DNA of 64,000 bases from Stromatinia cepivora (GCA_014898415.1 RCTD01000011.1:1054001-1118000); one strand, 5' to 3'. Shown: positions 47,110 to 60,700, counted from the first letter of the stretch. The notes: a model not told the origin generated them from the sequence alone. Translations and numbers: made by a program.

Positions 47110-50100
47110 TAATTTCTATTTGATTATTGATCGTAGATATTGTATTAAATTCTTCAAAGTTATAATATAATATTTTATTGGTTTTGTTATAAATTATAAA
47201 AGTCTTCCAATTGAGAATATTATATCTGATCGAATATATACTATTGAATAAATCATATTTTCTATTTGTTGTTGATATTCGTTTATATCTGTCACTTCAT
47301 TGTCATTGGTTGTTGACTAAAGATGAGTATAATTCATTATTGATAGTTTCTTGATTTATAATTAATATATATACTTTTCTATTACAAATGATTCTAACAT
47401 TTAGGATTTTATTAATCTCTTTTAAATTCTTAGTATTAAAATGAACTGATAGCTTTTTATCGAATTAAATGATTTGTAATGATATATATAATGCAATAAT
47501 AATATCATCGATATATATCAATAATATTATATTACAGTCTTTGAATATATATAAATATAGATCTGTTAAACTTTATACAAAATCTATGTCTAAAAGCTTT
47601 TTCTTCAATAATAAACCCCAATCCCTCCCAGTCTGTTTTAAATCATATAAATTTTGTAAAGCTTGTAGTATATATCCCTTTTCGACTTTGATATTTTGGG
47701 ATGATTTGAAGTAGATTTCTTTCTTCAAATATGATTTAATAAAAGCGTTTTTGATATCGAAATATAAGTATTCCAAATTTTCCTTTGCAACGATAATTAA
47801 GAATAATTTGAATATATTTAGTTTTATTATTAATATAAATGTTTTGTTGTAATCTTTTTTTAGTATCTGATTGAATTTTCGAGTTATTAATCTTGTTTTG
47901 AATTGTTCTATCTTGTTATCTTTAATCTTAATTATAAATATTCATTTTGTCGAAATCAGATTATTTCTTTTAGGAAGTATATATTCTTTCTAAATATTAT
48001 TTTGAATTAAAGATATAATTTCCTTTTGGATAATTTCTTTCTATTTTTCAGAGTATTCTTGATTCAATATTGTTTCCTTATAAATTCTTGGTATTTTGAT
48101 TTCCAGAACTTTTTTAATTAGATATATTATACTTTTTGTATTGTTTGTATCTATCAACGAAATCATAAAATCTGAAACGATCTTGTCTTTGATATAAAAG
48201 TTTATCTTATAAATAATTGGAATTATAATTATAATATATTCTATATTTTCTTGAGTTTTGGTTTATATAGATATTGTAATTAATACTTTTATAATCTTGC
48301 TTTTCCGTTTTTCTTTAGGATTTTGTTCTATATCTTTTTTCCGTTTTTGTATTAGATATTTTAGGGGTTCGTTTTTAAAATCTATTGTATCCTTTTATTC
48401 GATTTCAAATGATTATGAATTTACTTTGCTTTCTGATTTTATTGAAATGGATTTGTTAATAAAATTTAAAACAATCTTAAATTTTGCTTTTGGTATAAAT
48501 TCAAAGTTTACAAAAGTTGATTCTTGGATTGGAATCTCTGAAATGATGGATTCGATATCTGAAGTATTTTTGGAAGAAGATTCTTGATTTGTCTTTTAAA
48601 TATTGTTATCTTTATTTTCATTATATATTGATATTGATATATCTAATTTATTTAATTTTAATTCGACAATTAGGGTATTTAGTATAATCATTGAATTTGA
48701 TATAATATCTGTTGAAAAGAATACTTAAAACGAAAATGATATAGATATCATGTTTGATATTAAGGATAAAGAAAATGCTTTGTTTATTATCGATCTATTA
48801 TAAAATCTTTGATTTGGTTTTATATTTTTTGTTCTTTGTAGATCTAATTCACAATTTCTTAATTTAAAATCCAAATCTTCTTTTCGATGAGATTCATTTA
48901 TGATTACTTTATTTAATCGAAATATATAATCTAATTTTGAAGAATATACTTTGATATATTTATTTGTAATTTTTGAGTATTCTAGGAATATACCGATTTT
49001 CGAAGTATTCTGTAATTTGTTGTGTTTTTGTTTTTTCGGAATAATCTTGAGATTGATATAAATATAATATTTACTTCTTCAAACTTTGTATATCTTTATA
49101 TCTGGTATTATATTTGTAAAAGTTTTTGTAAGGGATTGATCTATTTTATTTATATCAAGATCAATACTAATATGATTCTTGATATAAATATCGTATTTTA
49201 TAGTTTCGTCCCAAAACTCTAATAGTAATTCAATTTCTTTTAGTATTGTTTTTATATTTACTTCTGCAATCCTTATATTCTATTCTATAAGCTTATTTTG
49301 ATACAAGAAAGTAATTATTATAACTTCGGATTATATACCTAATGATCATTTACAAATAACTTGTAGAAGTTCTAGTATATTGTTAGTTCTGACTATAATG
49401 ATTTTTTTTCCAATAATCAATTCCATTTCCTTTTTTCAAGTTTTCAATATTTGAATTGTATTGTTTTTTTGTTTAAATAGTATAATCCAATTTATTTTTG
49501 TATAATTATCGATGATCAATATGAAATAACGATTCCTTCGAATTGATTTTGGGAATGATTCTGTAATATCGAAATGTATAAGTTCGAATCTCTTTGATTT
49601 GTATAGATTCAATTGCTTCGGAATATGATTGATCATTTTGGTGAGTATATATACTTTGTAGATATCTAATTCAATTGGGATCTTTATTAGCTTGGTTATA
49701 TTGGATATTTTGTATAGATTCTTGATCTTATTTGGATTTAGATAATTGAATCTTCGATATCATAATAGGTATCTCTTTTTCTTTTTGAATATTAATTCGT
49801 CATTAGTATCTTTAGTGTTATTGATTATCTTTGAAGAAAAATCTTTTTCCTAATCATTTTGATATACATTTGAATAGAAAGCTATATCCTTGTATTTTTT
49901 GGTTATATATGAAATTATATATATTCTGTTTTGTATTCTAATACGGATAACTTTCTTATTATCCTTCTTGAAATATATATGATAACAGTTGAATTCTCTT
50001 TGTAGTCTTATTTCACAGATCCTTTTTCCTGATAGTAAGTTTATTCTTAGCCCTGATATATATAATATATTTGAAAGTAATATTTTAGAATTATCTTCAT

Positions 50101-50240
50101 ATATTATATCCATTAAATCCTAATAGCAATAATATATTATTTCTTTATTAATCTTTATCCTTTATTTGATAATAAAGTTTATTGATTTAAATAATAAAGA
50201 TTGATTAAATATATATAAAGAAATGCTTATATTGGTATAT

Positions 50241-51222
50241 CATTTATTAAAGGAAGCTTTATTAATAATCTTTTTTGTTAAATTATAATCTTCTTTTATT
50301 ATATCTTTAGTATTGGAGTTTGATTCAGAGATATTGTTAGTAAGGTATATTTAGTCTTTTTTATTGAAATGAATCTTTTTCGAATTTGATGATTCTCTTT
50401 TCTTTTGGTAATGAAGGTAATTATGAAAGAATTTATTGATTTGTATTAAATACAGGTAGTTTTGTATATAATGATCTTTCTTTTGATATAAATTGTAAAT
50501 ATTGTTTAGGGTCTCGAAATCTGATTCTTGATGTCGAGAAGTATATCTAGATTTTTTTGTAATTTGTGTTTACTTTGATTTATCTTTAAAATGAAGTTCT
50601 TTAGTTTATAAATATTTGATCTTATTATTGATATTAAAGTTAATTTGGATATTCAATATATTTATTACTTTTTGATAATCAATTAAAAGATTATATATTA
50701 AAACCAAAAACAAAATAATATTTTGATATATTGATCAATAATTTTTATTTATAATCCTTAATTTCCTTTTATACTTTTTCAATTTATTTTAAACTTCGAT
50801 AATGATTATATCAGGATAAATATTGGATTGAAATTTGAAGTTCTGGATTATTGTTATATATATATTAACAATGATTATATTGATTTTGATATATTTCGAT
50901 TTAAAGTATCTCCAGAATATATATACTGTTGAATATTCATCAATAAAAACTTCATCGTTATTATTAAGTGTTATACAAATATACAATAACGTATTCGCTT
51001 TATCCTTTAAATATTCCAATTTCAACTCGATATTGTAATATACATAATTATTGATCTTATAAGCAGATATTATATTAGATCCTATAATCTATATATATTC
51101 GTTTAATGTTTAATTAATTATATAAAACCATTTTTTTCTTTTCAATTATATCTTTATTTATCTGAATCATTATTTATAATTGTTTTGATCAAATTTCGAA
51201 GGGTTATTTGATTTTGATATTA
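50241..51222 (-). pseudogene. Copia copy 2 gag remnant
   Basis: The minus frame corresponds to 5015-5990 of copy 1. The start is ATATCAAAATCAAATAA, equivalent to ATGTCGGAATCAAACAA. The longest clean piece is 51025-50789 (YLKDKANTLLYICITLNNND). Broken by stops. Confidence 0.78.
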
Positions 51223-51618
51223 TAAAGATTTTTTATTGTTTAATGAATATCGAAGATAATCTTCAGGTTTTTAAAACAATCTTAAAAAATGTATAACAAA
51301 TAGATTTGGAATAATAAAGAAATATAAAAATAAAACAATAAGAAAATTCGTAAAATCATATTATAGTATATTTTCTTATAATTATACGAATTTGTTTTTC
51401 GCTTTTGTTATAATTCTGTATCGACATTATACAGATTGTTCTCTGTTTTGGCCTGTAATGTTGTGAGTTATAAACTATATTGTTGTATTTCAATTCTGTT
51501 TCGATGATATTATATAAAAACTTTGATTTTTATTTTGTTTTATTTTTATTAGTTATGTTAATCCTTTTTCGATTTGTTTTGTTTTTTAATTATTATTATA
51601 TGATCGGATTTTATAATC

Positions 51619-51784
51619 TATTAATTTTTAATGTAGGAAGTAGTAGTATTATTGATTATATAGGTTGAATTAAGGATTTATATTTCTAGTAGGAGTAGAA
51701 TTGAGGTTATCCCCAAATATGGTCTGTGCACCATTGTGATCACGTGACCTCAATTCTAATCCTATGATGGCCTCATTTCCAACA
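51619..51784 (-). repeat. Copia copy 2, 5' LTR
   Basis: 166 bp. It keeps GC-rich, probably ancestral sequence in its right half (GGTCTGTGCACCATTGTG, TCACGTGACCTC), while its left end is decayed. Confidence 0.9.
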
Positions 51785-51955
51785 TAAATATCTATTTATA
51801 AGTTATAAAGCTATATATATATTATTAGGGTCATTATTTTATTATACTAAATTATAGAAATTATAATATATATATATAAATAATCAATTTATCAATTAAT
51901 ATAGAAGATAAAAGATATAATATAATTAATCTTCTATAGTTTATAATTTATAATA
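51785..51955 (-). mobile_element. LTR of the TGTTACGAATC family, right fragment
   Basis: The continuation of 44067-44180 after the Copia insertion: alignable, with heavy C-to-T/G-to-A change, to the reverse complement of the first half of the solo LTR (for example TTATTAGGGT-ATTTTA-CATACTAAAT). No target duplication is found around the joined LTR, and the next bases (reverse GAAAAAAAGAA) could be a polypurine tract. It may therefore be the 3' LTR of a larger decayed element to the right. Confidence 0.7.
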
Positions 51956-52083
51956 TTATTCTTTTTTTCAGAAAAACTTATTTTTGAATATTTTATTCTT
52001 TTATTTTATTGTTATTTCATTAGAAATCAGGTTTTATGAAGATTTATAAACCCTAAATCAATTAGATTGATTGTTTTGATTGA

Positions 52084-52112
52084 TTTGGTCAATTTATTGG
52101 AAATTGACCAAA
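52084..52112. repeat. Hairpin: 12-bp perfect arms, 5-nt loop
   Basis: TTTGGTCAATTT (52084-52095), ATTGG, AAATTGACCAAA (52101-52112), followed by further ATTGACCAAA and ATTGATCAAA units to 52130 and again at 52271-52295. Confidence 0.85.
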
Positions 52113-52452
52113 TTGACCAAAATAATTGATCAAATCATTCATCAATTGGGTAAATTAATATTGATTCGTATTCTTTTTGACCTGGGGAACCTCTGAAAGG
52201 AAAAAGTTTCAATAGAGAAGGGGAGGGGGTTGAATTATGGTATAATGAATGATTAATATGATCAATTCCGAAATTGACCAAATTGATCAAATTGAACGAA
52301 ATCGACAGGGGTGACGTTATATTTCGTTCTTATTATATTCAAGCTTCCCTTTTATATGATTTTTGAAATGATAATAAGTATGAATTTTTAAATATATTAC
52401 TTTCGTATTATTTTGATAATGATAATTTATCTATTGTATAGAATTCGGGCTA

Positions 52453-52521
52453 TATATATATACGATCAAATTCCTTCGAATTTGTATAGGTTTTCGATTC
52501 TTTCGCGATCGTATATATATA
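52453..52521. repeat. Perfect 15-bp inverted repeat, 39-nt spacer
   Basis: TATATATATACGATC at 52453-52467 and GATCGTATATATATA at 52507-52521. The spacer contains a small palindrome AAATTCCTTCGAATTT. Confidence 0.85.
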
Positions 52522-55379
52522 CACTATTATAAAATCATAATATTTAATTTACTAAATTGAAGAATACTTTTCTTTTCTTTAGTTTCATAAATGAATTATC
52601 ATTTATATAATTATAATTATCCTTTTCGCTTTTATAAAACTTTATTCAATTAAGTAATCGATTAAAAGAATCAAACAATATTAAATTAACCAGATGAAAA
52701 TCGTATAAAAAGTATAATAATGTTTTAAAATCGGAAATAGAATACTAAATGAGATCGGTATTGCTATTAAGCTACAAAACTCTATATAATAAAGTTTTTC
52801 GTATTTTCTTTATTATCAAAACCTTCTTTATTTTCTATTCTGAATTATCAATTATATTAATAGATAGAAATGATTCGAATATTTGATTAAGAAAAGGATT
52901 GTTATATATTTTGTATAATCAATCTAAAGAGAAAACAAGATGAATTTTCATTATAATCGGAAATTCGAATTTGAAAGAACTTCTAAATCGATTAATAATC
53001 TTAAATCTTCTTTGAATCAGGAAATCCAATTTCTTGAATGATTTCTAAATAAAATAACTTTTTATATTGAATTATATATAATTTCTGATATCGAAATTGA
53101 TTTTATATTAATAAGCATTTATAGATTTCGACATTTTGATTTGAATATATAATAAGTCTTTTTTTCGTTTATATAAAAATTAATCTATTATATTCTATAT
53201 ATATACAGGTATTATATATATTCATATCGTTTATTGATTTACTAATGTTTTTTTTCTATTCCTATATATATTTTAATATATGCTTGTATAGAGTTTCGTA
53301 GAATGTAAGCCCTTCTAAAAAATTATATGAAAAGATAAATTATGTATAATCTATTATAAATAGGAATTCTGATTAATTGTTTTGATAATAATTAATAAAT
53401 GATCTTAATCATTATTAAAGATATTAATTATAGATCTCAATTTGATTATTGGTTTGGGGATAATGAGTAATAAATAATTTGAAATCGGTTTCTAGAATTG
53501 AACTGAATTCTTTCCAAAATTATAATATGAATTGAAGATTGCGATCTGATATTATAATATCAAAGGGATTATAATATCGATATATATAATAGAAATATAA
53601 TTGTATTTGAATTCGAGTATCAATTGATTTATAATAAAATATAAAGATAATTTGTTTCATCAATCGATCAATAATAACTAGAATATTATTATATCTATAT
53701 TTATCTTTATTAAAATTATAATAATTTATAATAATATATTATTATATTCGAATAAAGATTAGAAATGAATATAATAGATTAGGGATATAATTATATAAAA
53801 CTGAATTATATTTGCAGGCATAATAATTGTATATATATCTGATTACAGTATTATATATTCTAAACTAATAATATTATTGAAATTGTCGGAATATGAATCA
53901 CGTGCATGGTAAGGATGGTAAGGATGATAAGGATCACGTACGCACTAATGCTCGTACTAATGCCTTGGCATGTATCATTATATAGATCTTCACTCTTTAT
54001 AAATTCTAACTCTTTAAGCAAATCAAAATATATTAATAAAGAATTCTATATTATAAGAAAGTTGGGATGTCAAGGCCTAATGCGTAGCTAGTTCGTAGTC
54101 ATATGGTCACATGACTTTTCGTAGTTAGATATAAGAGAGGATTCTGTTCTCCTTTCTTTGATAAAATCAATTGTTTTTCTATTAGTCTTTTTGTACTCTA
54201 TTTATGTATAACCCAAATCATTATCTAAATCTATTAGTTTTACTATTTGAAGCCTTTACAATGTAATCTGATCAATTTCAATCTCTATTTTTCTTTGCAG
54301 TGTACTATCGGGATATATATATTTTGATTTATTTTTTTTATAATAATGATTTATATAGGATTCGAATTGTATAGTTTACATTATATAAATATATCTATAA
54401 AGAAATTATAATTGAAAAGAAAATAGAATTAGCAATTTATAGATAGGGATGAGATTGATCTTGAAAGGATAATTCTTTCAAAATATAGGATTATCAAATT
54501 CTGGATAAAGAAATTTCGATCATTAAAATTCCTTTATTTGTATTCATCTATTATATCAAAGACAAATCATTTTTTAGTAGAATTATTATTCTACTCTCCA
54601 TCTTAAAAGGAATATATCGACAAAGATTCTATTTGAGGATACAATTAATAATACTAAGAATATATTAGAATTTCAAATACAATAGAGTCTTTATTTATAA
54701 ACAAATCATTTATCTTTACAAACAAGAAAATTCCAATCCCGAGAACGATTTTGATTGAATATGATCAATCATATTGAAGGACCTTGAATGCTTTATATAT
54801 CTCTAAAACTATTTAAAATATTTAAATATATATTAAAGTAATAAAAAGGATTGAATATAATATATTAAATTGATATCCTTGATATCAGCAATCAAAAATT
54901 TAAGATATATCTTAAAAAACTTTTAACTAAGAAATTTGAAATTCATACATTTCTTTGGAAGAAGGAAAACCCTAAGAAGGATTATATATATCTTTTTTTT
55001 TCATTTGAAGATTTATCAAAGAAAAACTATAAATATTAAAAATTATCGAAAATCAAATATTGAATCAGATTTTAATAAATCAGATACTTTTCAATCAAAT
55101 CATGATAATATAATGAATAATTTTGATCTATTTACAAAATTAAATCTTTTACAAAATACTTTTCAAGGATTAAAGAATACTATTATTACCCTAATTACCA
55201 ATCCTTTTGAATCCATCGAAAATTTTTTCATTGATGATAATGGAAACCCTATAAAAAAAAAGAAAAAAACAAAGAAAACCAAAAAAGAAAAAGAAATAAA
55301 TTAATAACAGCAAAATCTATCAAAGATTTTATTTGTTGTTTATACTAAGGATTATATATGTAAGAGTTCTGATCATTAC

Positions 55380-56560
55380 TCACCGCACCCCCTTTAAATT
55401 TCACCTACACTTTTGAAAATTTAATATTAAATCAACGCCACAATATTTTTTATTGAAAATCTGATAATATATTAATGAATAGTAGCTAATCCTTTTATTT
55501 CAATCACATCCTCTAATTTACAGATCAATCTCTCAATATATAACCTGAAATTTAAGGGATCAAATATTTTTCATAATCTTTTGAGCTTTCTTTTCAATTC
55601 CTCAATAAAAGTAGATACAAATGATAGTTTTTTTAGCTCCTCTTTTATTCAATACCATATCTTCTCAATTGGATTGAGATCTGGAGAAGAGAGGGGTCAT
55701 TGAAAGCCTTTAATACCATACTCTAATCAAGTTAATCTAGTATATTTCAAATAAACCTTTGTACCATTTTCCATGAATATATATTCCAATTAAAAGCCCT
55801 CTATATCATTATAAAGGTCCTTTCTGATCTGTATACCGATTTAATACAATTTCTACACCTCTTTTCTTCAATCCTACGAATCACCCATATCCTACCATAT
55901 TTTCCAATCTCGAAATTGCTTTCGTTCGATTATATAACCTTCCTCCAATCACCCCCCCTAAACTTTTCAAAGGTTACATCGGTTATCCCCCACCAACGAT
56001 ATGTATATGCAAAATCCAACCTCTTTTTTGCTTGTTTTCTAGAGATAAATGGTTTAGGGTAAACTATACAACGTTTATAACCATATCAACATAATTCATA
56101 TTGAATAATACGCATCGAAGCTCTAACCCCTAGCATATATTTCACCTATTCAAAAATCATTCTCCTTCCTCTTCAATCTTTTGTTAATTCCCTTATAATT
56201 CGTCGAATTTCTTTAACTATCATCATAAAGGATCGATATACCTTCCCTTTACGAATAGTTCTAAATGAATTCGATTTAATGATACTTCTTGCGGTACTTT
56301 GAAGTACACCCAAATTTTGTTCGATCCAAGACCACGATTTTCTATCCCCCTTAGCCTGAAAGATTCTAGCTTTACAAGGGGTACCCCAATTTTGATGAAA
56401 TTCATGATTATCATTTTCATCTTGAATTTTGACGATCATTTTGAATTTGAATAGAAAATATTGAAAATTTGAATTTTGATGAATTATTTATAATTGAGGG
56501 TTGAAAATAAGGTTACGGTTATTTCTCGGTAAAGTGTGCGGTTAGAAGTTTCCAGAACTC
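55380..56560 (-). mobile_element. Tc1-like DNA transposon, decayed
   Basis: About 1.2 kb with a Tc1-type transposase on the minus strand. The ends carry the short inverted match ACTCACCGCAC (about 55378) and GTGCGGTTAGA (about 56538), two mismatches. The TA duplication cannot be shown, so the boundaries are approximate. Confidence 0.65.
55400..56440 (-). pseudogene. Tc1-like transposase, broken
   Basis: The start is at 56439. The helix-turn-helix pair is readable (KARIFQAKGDRKSWSWIEQN, LGVLQSTARSIIKSNSFRTI, then RRIIRELTKD). Downstream the catalytic part reads YRWWGITDVTFEKFRGGDW, then a stop and SNESNFEIGKYGRIWVIRR. Tc1 enzymes have SDES at that place, so the first catalytic aspartate has become N and the preceding W a stop, both G-to-A type changes. 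The last block SSPDLNPIEKIW near 55.68 kb still has its aspartate. It is inactive. Confidence 0.8.
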
Positions 56561-57215
56561 TTATATTCTTTATTATATTGTATATTAGAAATGCCGTTAC
56601 CTCTATTTTCAATAAGATCGATATATTTGACTTCTTTACAATTTGGGATGCCTTATAAATCGATTACAATATATCCGATAAAGAAATGCGAACTCGATTT
56701 CCTTAGTATTGTAATTATACTATTGTTATCCAAATCAAATTCATATTGGAATACAACCCTATTAGATACAATTAGAAAGAAGGATTGAGATCAATATTAC
56801 TTTAATACTTTTATAATTATGATACTCAATAAGTAATAAACATCCAAGGCTTTCTTAATTAATTTATTGATAATCAATGTAATAAGAATGAAAGGGATTA
56901 TAATATAAATCCAATAATAATGAAGGATTATATTGTCAAATTCATATTTTCGATTATTCAATTCATTAATAATTATATAATCATCGAATTCGAAACGAGA
57001 AGGATATTTCTATATAATCTATATACTCAAATAGAAAAGAAGATTGCTAAATAACTTAAAATTGATCTCAACAATTCTGTTTCTATAAACTTCAAAAGAA
57101 TAATGAATGAAACTTACAAATAATACTTTTCTAAGGATTCTATCATCCGAATTTACGAAAGATTTAAATCTCATCAAACTACTATTTCTCAGATTATAAA
57201 TGAATATATGAAAAC
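56561..57215. other. AT-rich spacer, no gene seen
   Basis: Decayed DNA between the Tc1-like element and Copia copy 3. Near 57120-57210 a frame reads RIYERFKSHQTTISQIINEY, possibly the rest of another transposon coding region. Confidence 0.4.
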
Positions 57216-57381
57216 TATTGGAAATGAGGTCATCATAGGATTAGAATTGAGGTTACGTGATTACAATGGTACACAGATCATATTTGGGGATAACCTCAAT
57301 TCTATTCTTATTAGAAATATAGATTCTTAGTTCAATCTATATAATTAATAATACTATTACTTTCTGTACCAAAAATTAATA
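57216..57381 (+). repeat. Copia copy 3, 5' LTR
   Basis: 166 bp from TATTGGAAATGAGGTC to AAAAATTAATA, matching the other LTRs of the family by transitions. It is followed by GGTTATAAAATCCGG. Confidence 0.9.
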
Positions 57382-57779
57382 GGTTATAAAATCCGGTTAT
57401 ATAATAATAATTAGAAAGTAAAACAAATCGAGAAAGGATTAGTATAACTAATAGAGATGAAACAAAATGAAAATCAGATTTTTCATATAATATCATTGAA
57501 GCAGAGTTGAAATATAATAATACAGTTTATAATTTATAATATTACAGACCAGAACGAAAAACAGTCTGTATAGTGTCGATATAGAATTATAGTAGAAATG
57601 AAGAGCAAATTCGTATAGCTACAAGAAAATATACTATAATATGATTTTACAAATTTTCTTATTATTTTATTTTTACATTTCTTTATTATATTAAACCTAT
57701 TTACTGTATATTTTTTAAGATCATTTTAAAAACCTAAAGATTATCTTTGATATCTATTAAATAATAAAAAACCTTTATA

Positions 57780-60700
57780 ATATCGGAATCAAATAACCCT
57801 TCGAAACTCGATCAAAATAATTATAAGCGATAATTCAAACAAACGAAGATATAATTGAAAAGGAAAAAATGGTTTTATATAATTGATTAAATATTAGACG
57901 AATATGTGCAAATTATAGGATCCAATATAGTATTTGTTTACGAGATCAATGGTCGTGTATGTTATAATATCGAGTTGAAATCGAAATATTTAAAGAACAA
58001 AGCGAATATGTTATCATATATTTGTATAATATTTAATGATAATGATGAAGCCCTTACTGACGAATATTCAATAATATATATATTCTGGAGATATCTTAAA
58101 TCGAAATATATTAGAGTTAATATAATCATTATCAATATATATATAATGATGATTCAGAATTTCAAATTTCAATTCGATATTTATTTCGATATAACTATTA
58201 TCGAAGTTTGGAATAAATTAAAAAAGTATAAAAGAAAATTAAGGGTTATAGATGAAAATTATCGATTAATATATCAAAATACTATTTTATTTTTGGTTTT
58301 AATATATAGTTTTTCAATCGATTATCAAGGAGTAATGGATATATTGGATATCCAAATCAACCTTAATATTGATGATAAGATTAAGTATTTATAGATTAAA
58401 GAACTTTGTTTTAAAAATAAATCAGAATGAATATAAATTGTAAAAAAATCTAGGTATACTTTTCGATATCAAGAATTAGATTTCGAGATCCCAAATAATA
58501 TTTGCGATCTATATCAAAAAAAAGATTATTATATATGAAACTATCTGTATTTAATGTAAGCTAGCAAATTCCTTTATAGTTATTTTCATTATTAAAAAAG
58601 AAAGAGATCATCGAATTCGAAAAAGGTTTATTTCAATAAGAAAGATCAAACATATTTTATTAATAATATTTCTGAATCAAACTCCGATATTGAGGATATA
58701 ATAAAGGAAGATTATAATTTGATAAAGGAGACTATTAATAAGATTTTCTTTAATAAATAATATATCGATATAAGTGTTTCTTTATATATATTTAATCAAT
58801 CTTTATTATTCAGATCAATAGATTTTATTATTAAATAAAGGATAAAGGTTGATAAAAGAGTGATATATTATTGTTATTGGAATTTAATGAATATAGTATA
58901 TAAAGATAATTCTAAAATGTTATTTTCAAATATATTATATATATTAGAGTTAGGAATAAATTTGTTATTAGGAAAAAAGATTTGTGAAATAAGGTTGCAA
59001 AGGGAATTCAACTTTTATTATATATATTTCAAGAAGGACAATAAGAAAGTCATCTATACTAAAATGTAAAACGAAATATATATGGTTTTATATATAATTA
59101 AAGGATATAAGAATATAATTCTTTATTTGAGTGTATATCAAAATAATTAGGAAAAAGGTTTTTCTTTAAAGATAATCGATAATATCAAAGGTATCGATAA
59201 CGAATTAATATTTAAGGAGAAAGAGAGATATCTATTATAATATCGAAAATTCAATTATTTAGATTTAGATAAAATCAAGAATCTATATAAAGTATCTAAT
59301 ATAATCAAATCAATAAAGGTTTCAATTGAATTAGATATTTAAAAAATATATATATATTCATTAAGATGATTAATCGTATTCCGAAATAATTGAGTTTATA
59401 TAAATCAAAGAGATTCGAATTTATATATTTCGATGTTATAGGATCATTCTCAAAATCGATTCGAAGGAATCGTTATTTTATATTGATTATCGATAATTGT
59501 ATAAGAGTAAATTGGATTATATTATTTAAACAAAAAGATAATACAATTCAAATATTGAAAACTTAGAAAAAAAAGATAGAATTGATTATTAAAGAAAAGA
59601 TTATTATAATTAGAATTAATAATGCATCGGAACTTTTACAAGCTATTCGTGAATAATTATTAAGTATATGATCCAAAGTTATAATAATTATTTCTTTATA
59701 TCAAAATGAATTTGTAGAATGGAATATAAGGATTATAGAAACAGATATAAGAGTAATACTAAAAAAAGTTGAATTATTATTAAAATTTTGGAACGAAGTT
59801 GTAGAGTATAATGTTTATATTAGGAATTGTATTAGTATTGGTCTTAATATAAACAGAATAGATCGATTTTTTATAGAAGCTTTTATAGGTATAGTATTAG
59901 ATATAAAAATATACAAAATCTGGGGGAGCAAATATTATGTTTATATCAATCTCAAGATTATTTTGAAAAAGTAAAGATATAATAAGTTGCAGGATATTTC
60001 GAGAATCAATATGTTTTTAGGATATTCAAAAGTTATAAATAAATATATCAAAGTATATTCTCTAGAGTTAGATTATATATTTCGATCAAGTAGAGTAATT
60101 ATAAATAAATCTTATCGAAAAAAAGATTTGGATTTTAAATTAAGAAATTATGAATTAGATTTATAAGGAACAAAGAATATAAAATCAGATCGAAGATTTT
60201 GTAATAAATCAGCAACAAATAAAACATTTTCCCTATCTTCAATACCAAATGCGATATCTATATCATCTTTATTCCAAGTATTCTCTTTAAGAGATATTAT
60301 ACCGAATTCAGTAATTATGCCAAGTATTTTAATTGTCAAATTGAAATTAAGTAAATTAGATACATCAATATCAATATATAATAAAGATAAAGATAACAAT
60401 ATCTAGAAAACAAATCAAGAATCTTCTTCTAAAAATATTTCAAATATCGAATCCATTATTCTAAAGATTCCAATCTAAGAATCAACTTCTACAAACTTTG
60501 AATCTATATCAAAAACAAAATTTAAGATTGTCTTAAATTTTGTTAATAAATTTATTTCAGTAAAATTAGAAAACAAAGTAAATTTATAATTATCTAAAAC
60601 CGAATAAAAGGATATAATAGATTTTGAAAATAAACTTTCAAAATATCTAATATGAAAACAAAAAAGAAATATAAAACAAAATCCTGAAGGAAAATAAGAA

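Larger units (their letters stand above)
44347..50240 (-). pseudogene. Copia copy 2 pol remnant
   Basis: Protease, integrase, RT and RNase H read on the minus strand and split by the Fot1 element. The integrase piece is at 49636-49436 (SKRFELIHFDITESFPKSIR). The RT piece at 47776-47573 has KTGRDW-type spacing (LKQTGRDWGLLLKKKLLD). The left end, near 44.4-44.9 kb, is RNase H. Stops and frameshifts are common. Boundaries are approximate. Confidence 0.78.
44181..51784 (-). mobile_element. Copia-type LTR retrotransposon, copy 2, with nested Fot1
   Basis: Same family as 4446-11609, in inverse orientation. LTRs are 166 bp (44181-44346 and 51619-51784), with a perfect 5-bp target duplication TAAAT (44176-44180 and 51785-51789) inside an older LTR. 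Length is 7604 bp; removing the Fot1 copy (44924-47109 and one TA) leaves about 5.4 kb. Domains read on the minus strand: gag near 51.2-50.3 kb, integrase (RNRYFILIIDNYTKINWIIL, near 49.5 kb), reverse transcriptase (YFDIKNAFIKSYLKKEIYF, near 47.7 kb). All are broken. The gag start codon appears as ATA. Confidence 0.92.
51956..55379. other. AT-rich decayed repeat DNA, no identified gene
   Basis: Very AT-rich with few GC islands. Seen here: TTGACCAAA/TTGATCAAA repeats and a hairpin near 52.1 kb, a perfect 15-bp inverted repeat at 52453-52521, and a GC-richer segment at about 53884-54130 starting TGTCGGAATATGAATC that looks like an LTR start but has no proven partner. An open frame at 54936-55304 (122 codons, lysine-rich end) has no recognisable domain. 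The rest is probably the RIP-decayed interior of old elements. Confidence 0.5.

Noticed and set aside
53884..54260. Possible solo LTR (TGTCGGAATATGAATC ... AGCCTTTACA)
   Set aside because: The start and a TATAAGAGAGG promoter-like stretch look right, but flanking 5-mers (GAAAT and ATGTA) do not match and no second copy is in the window.
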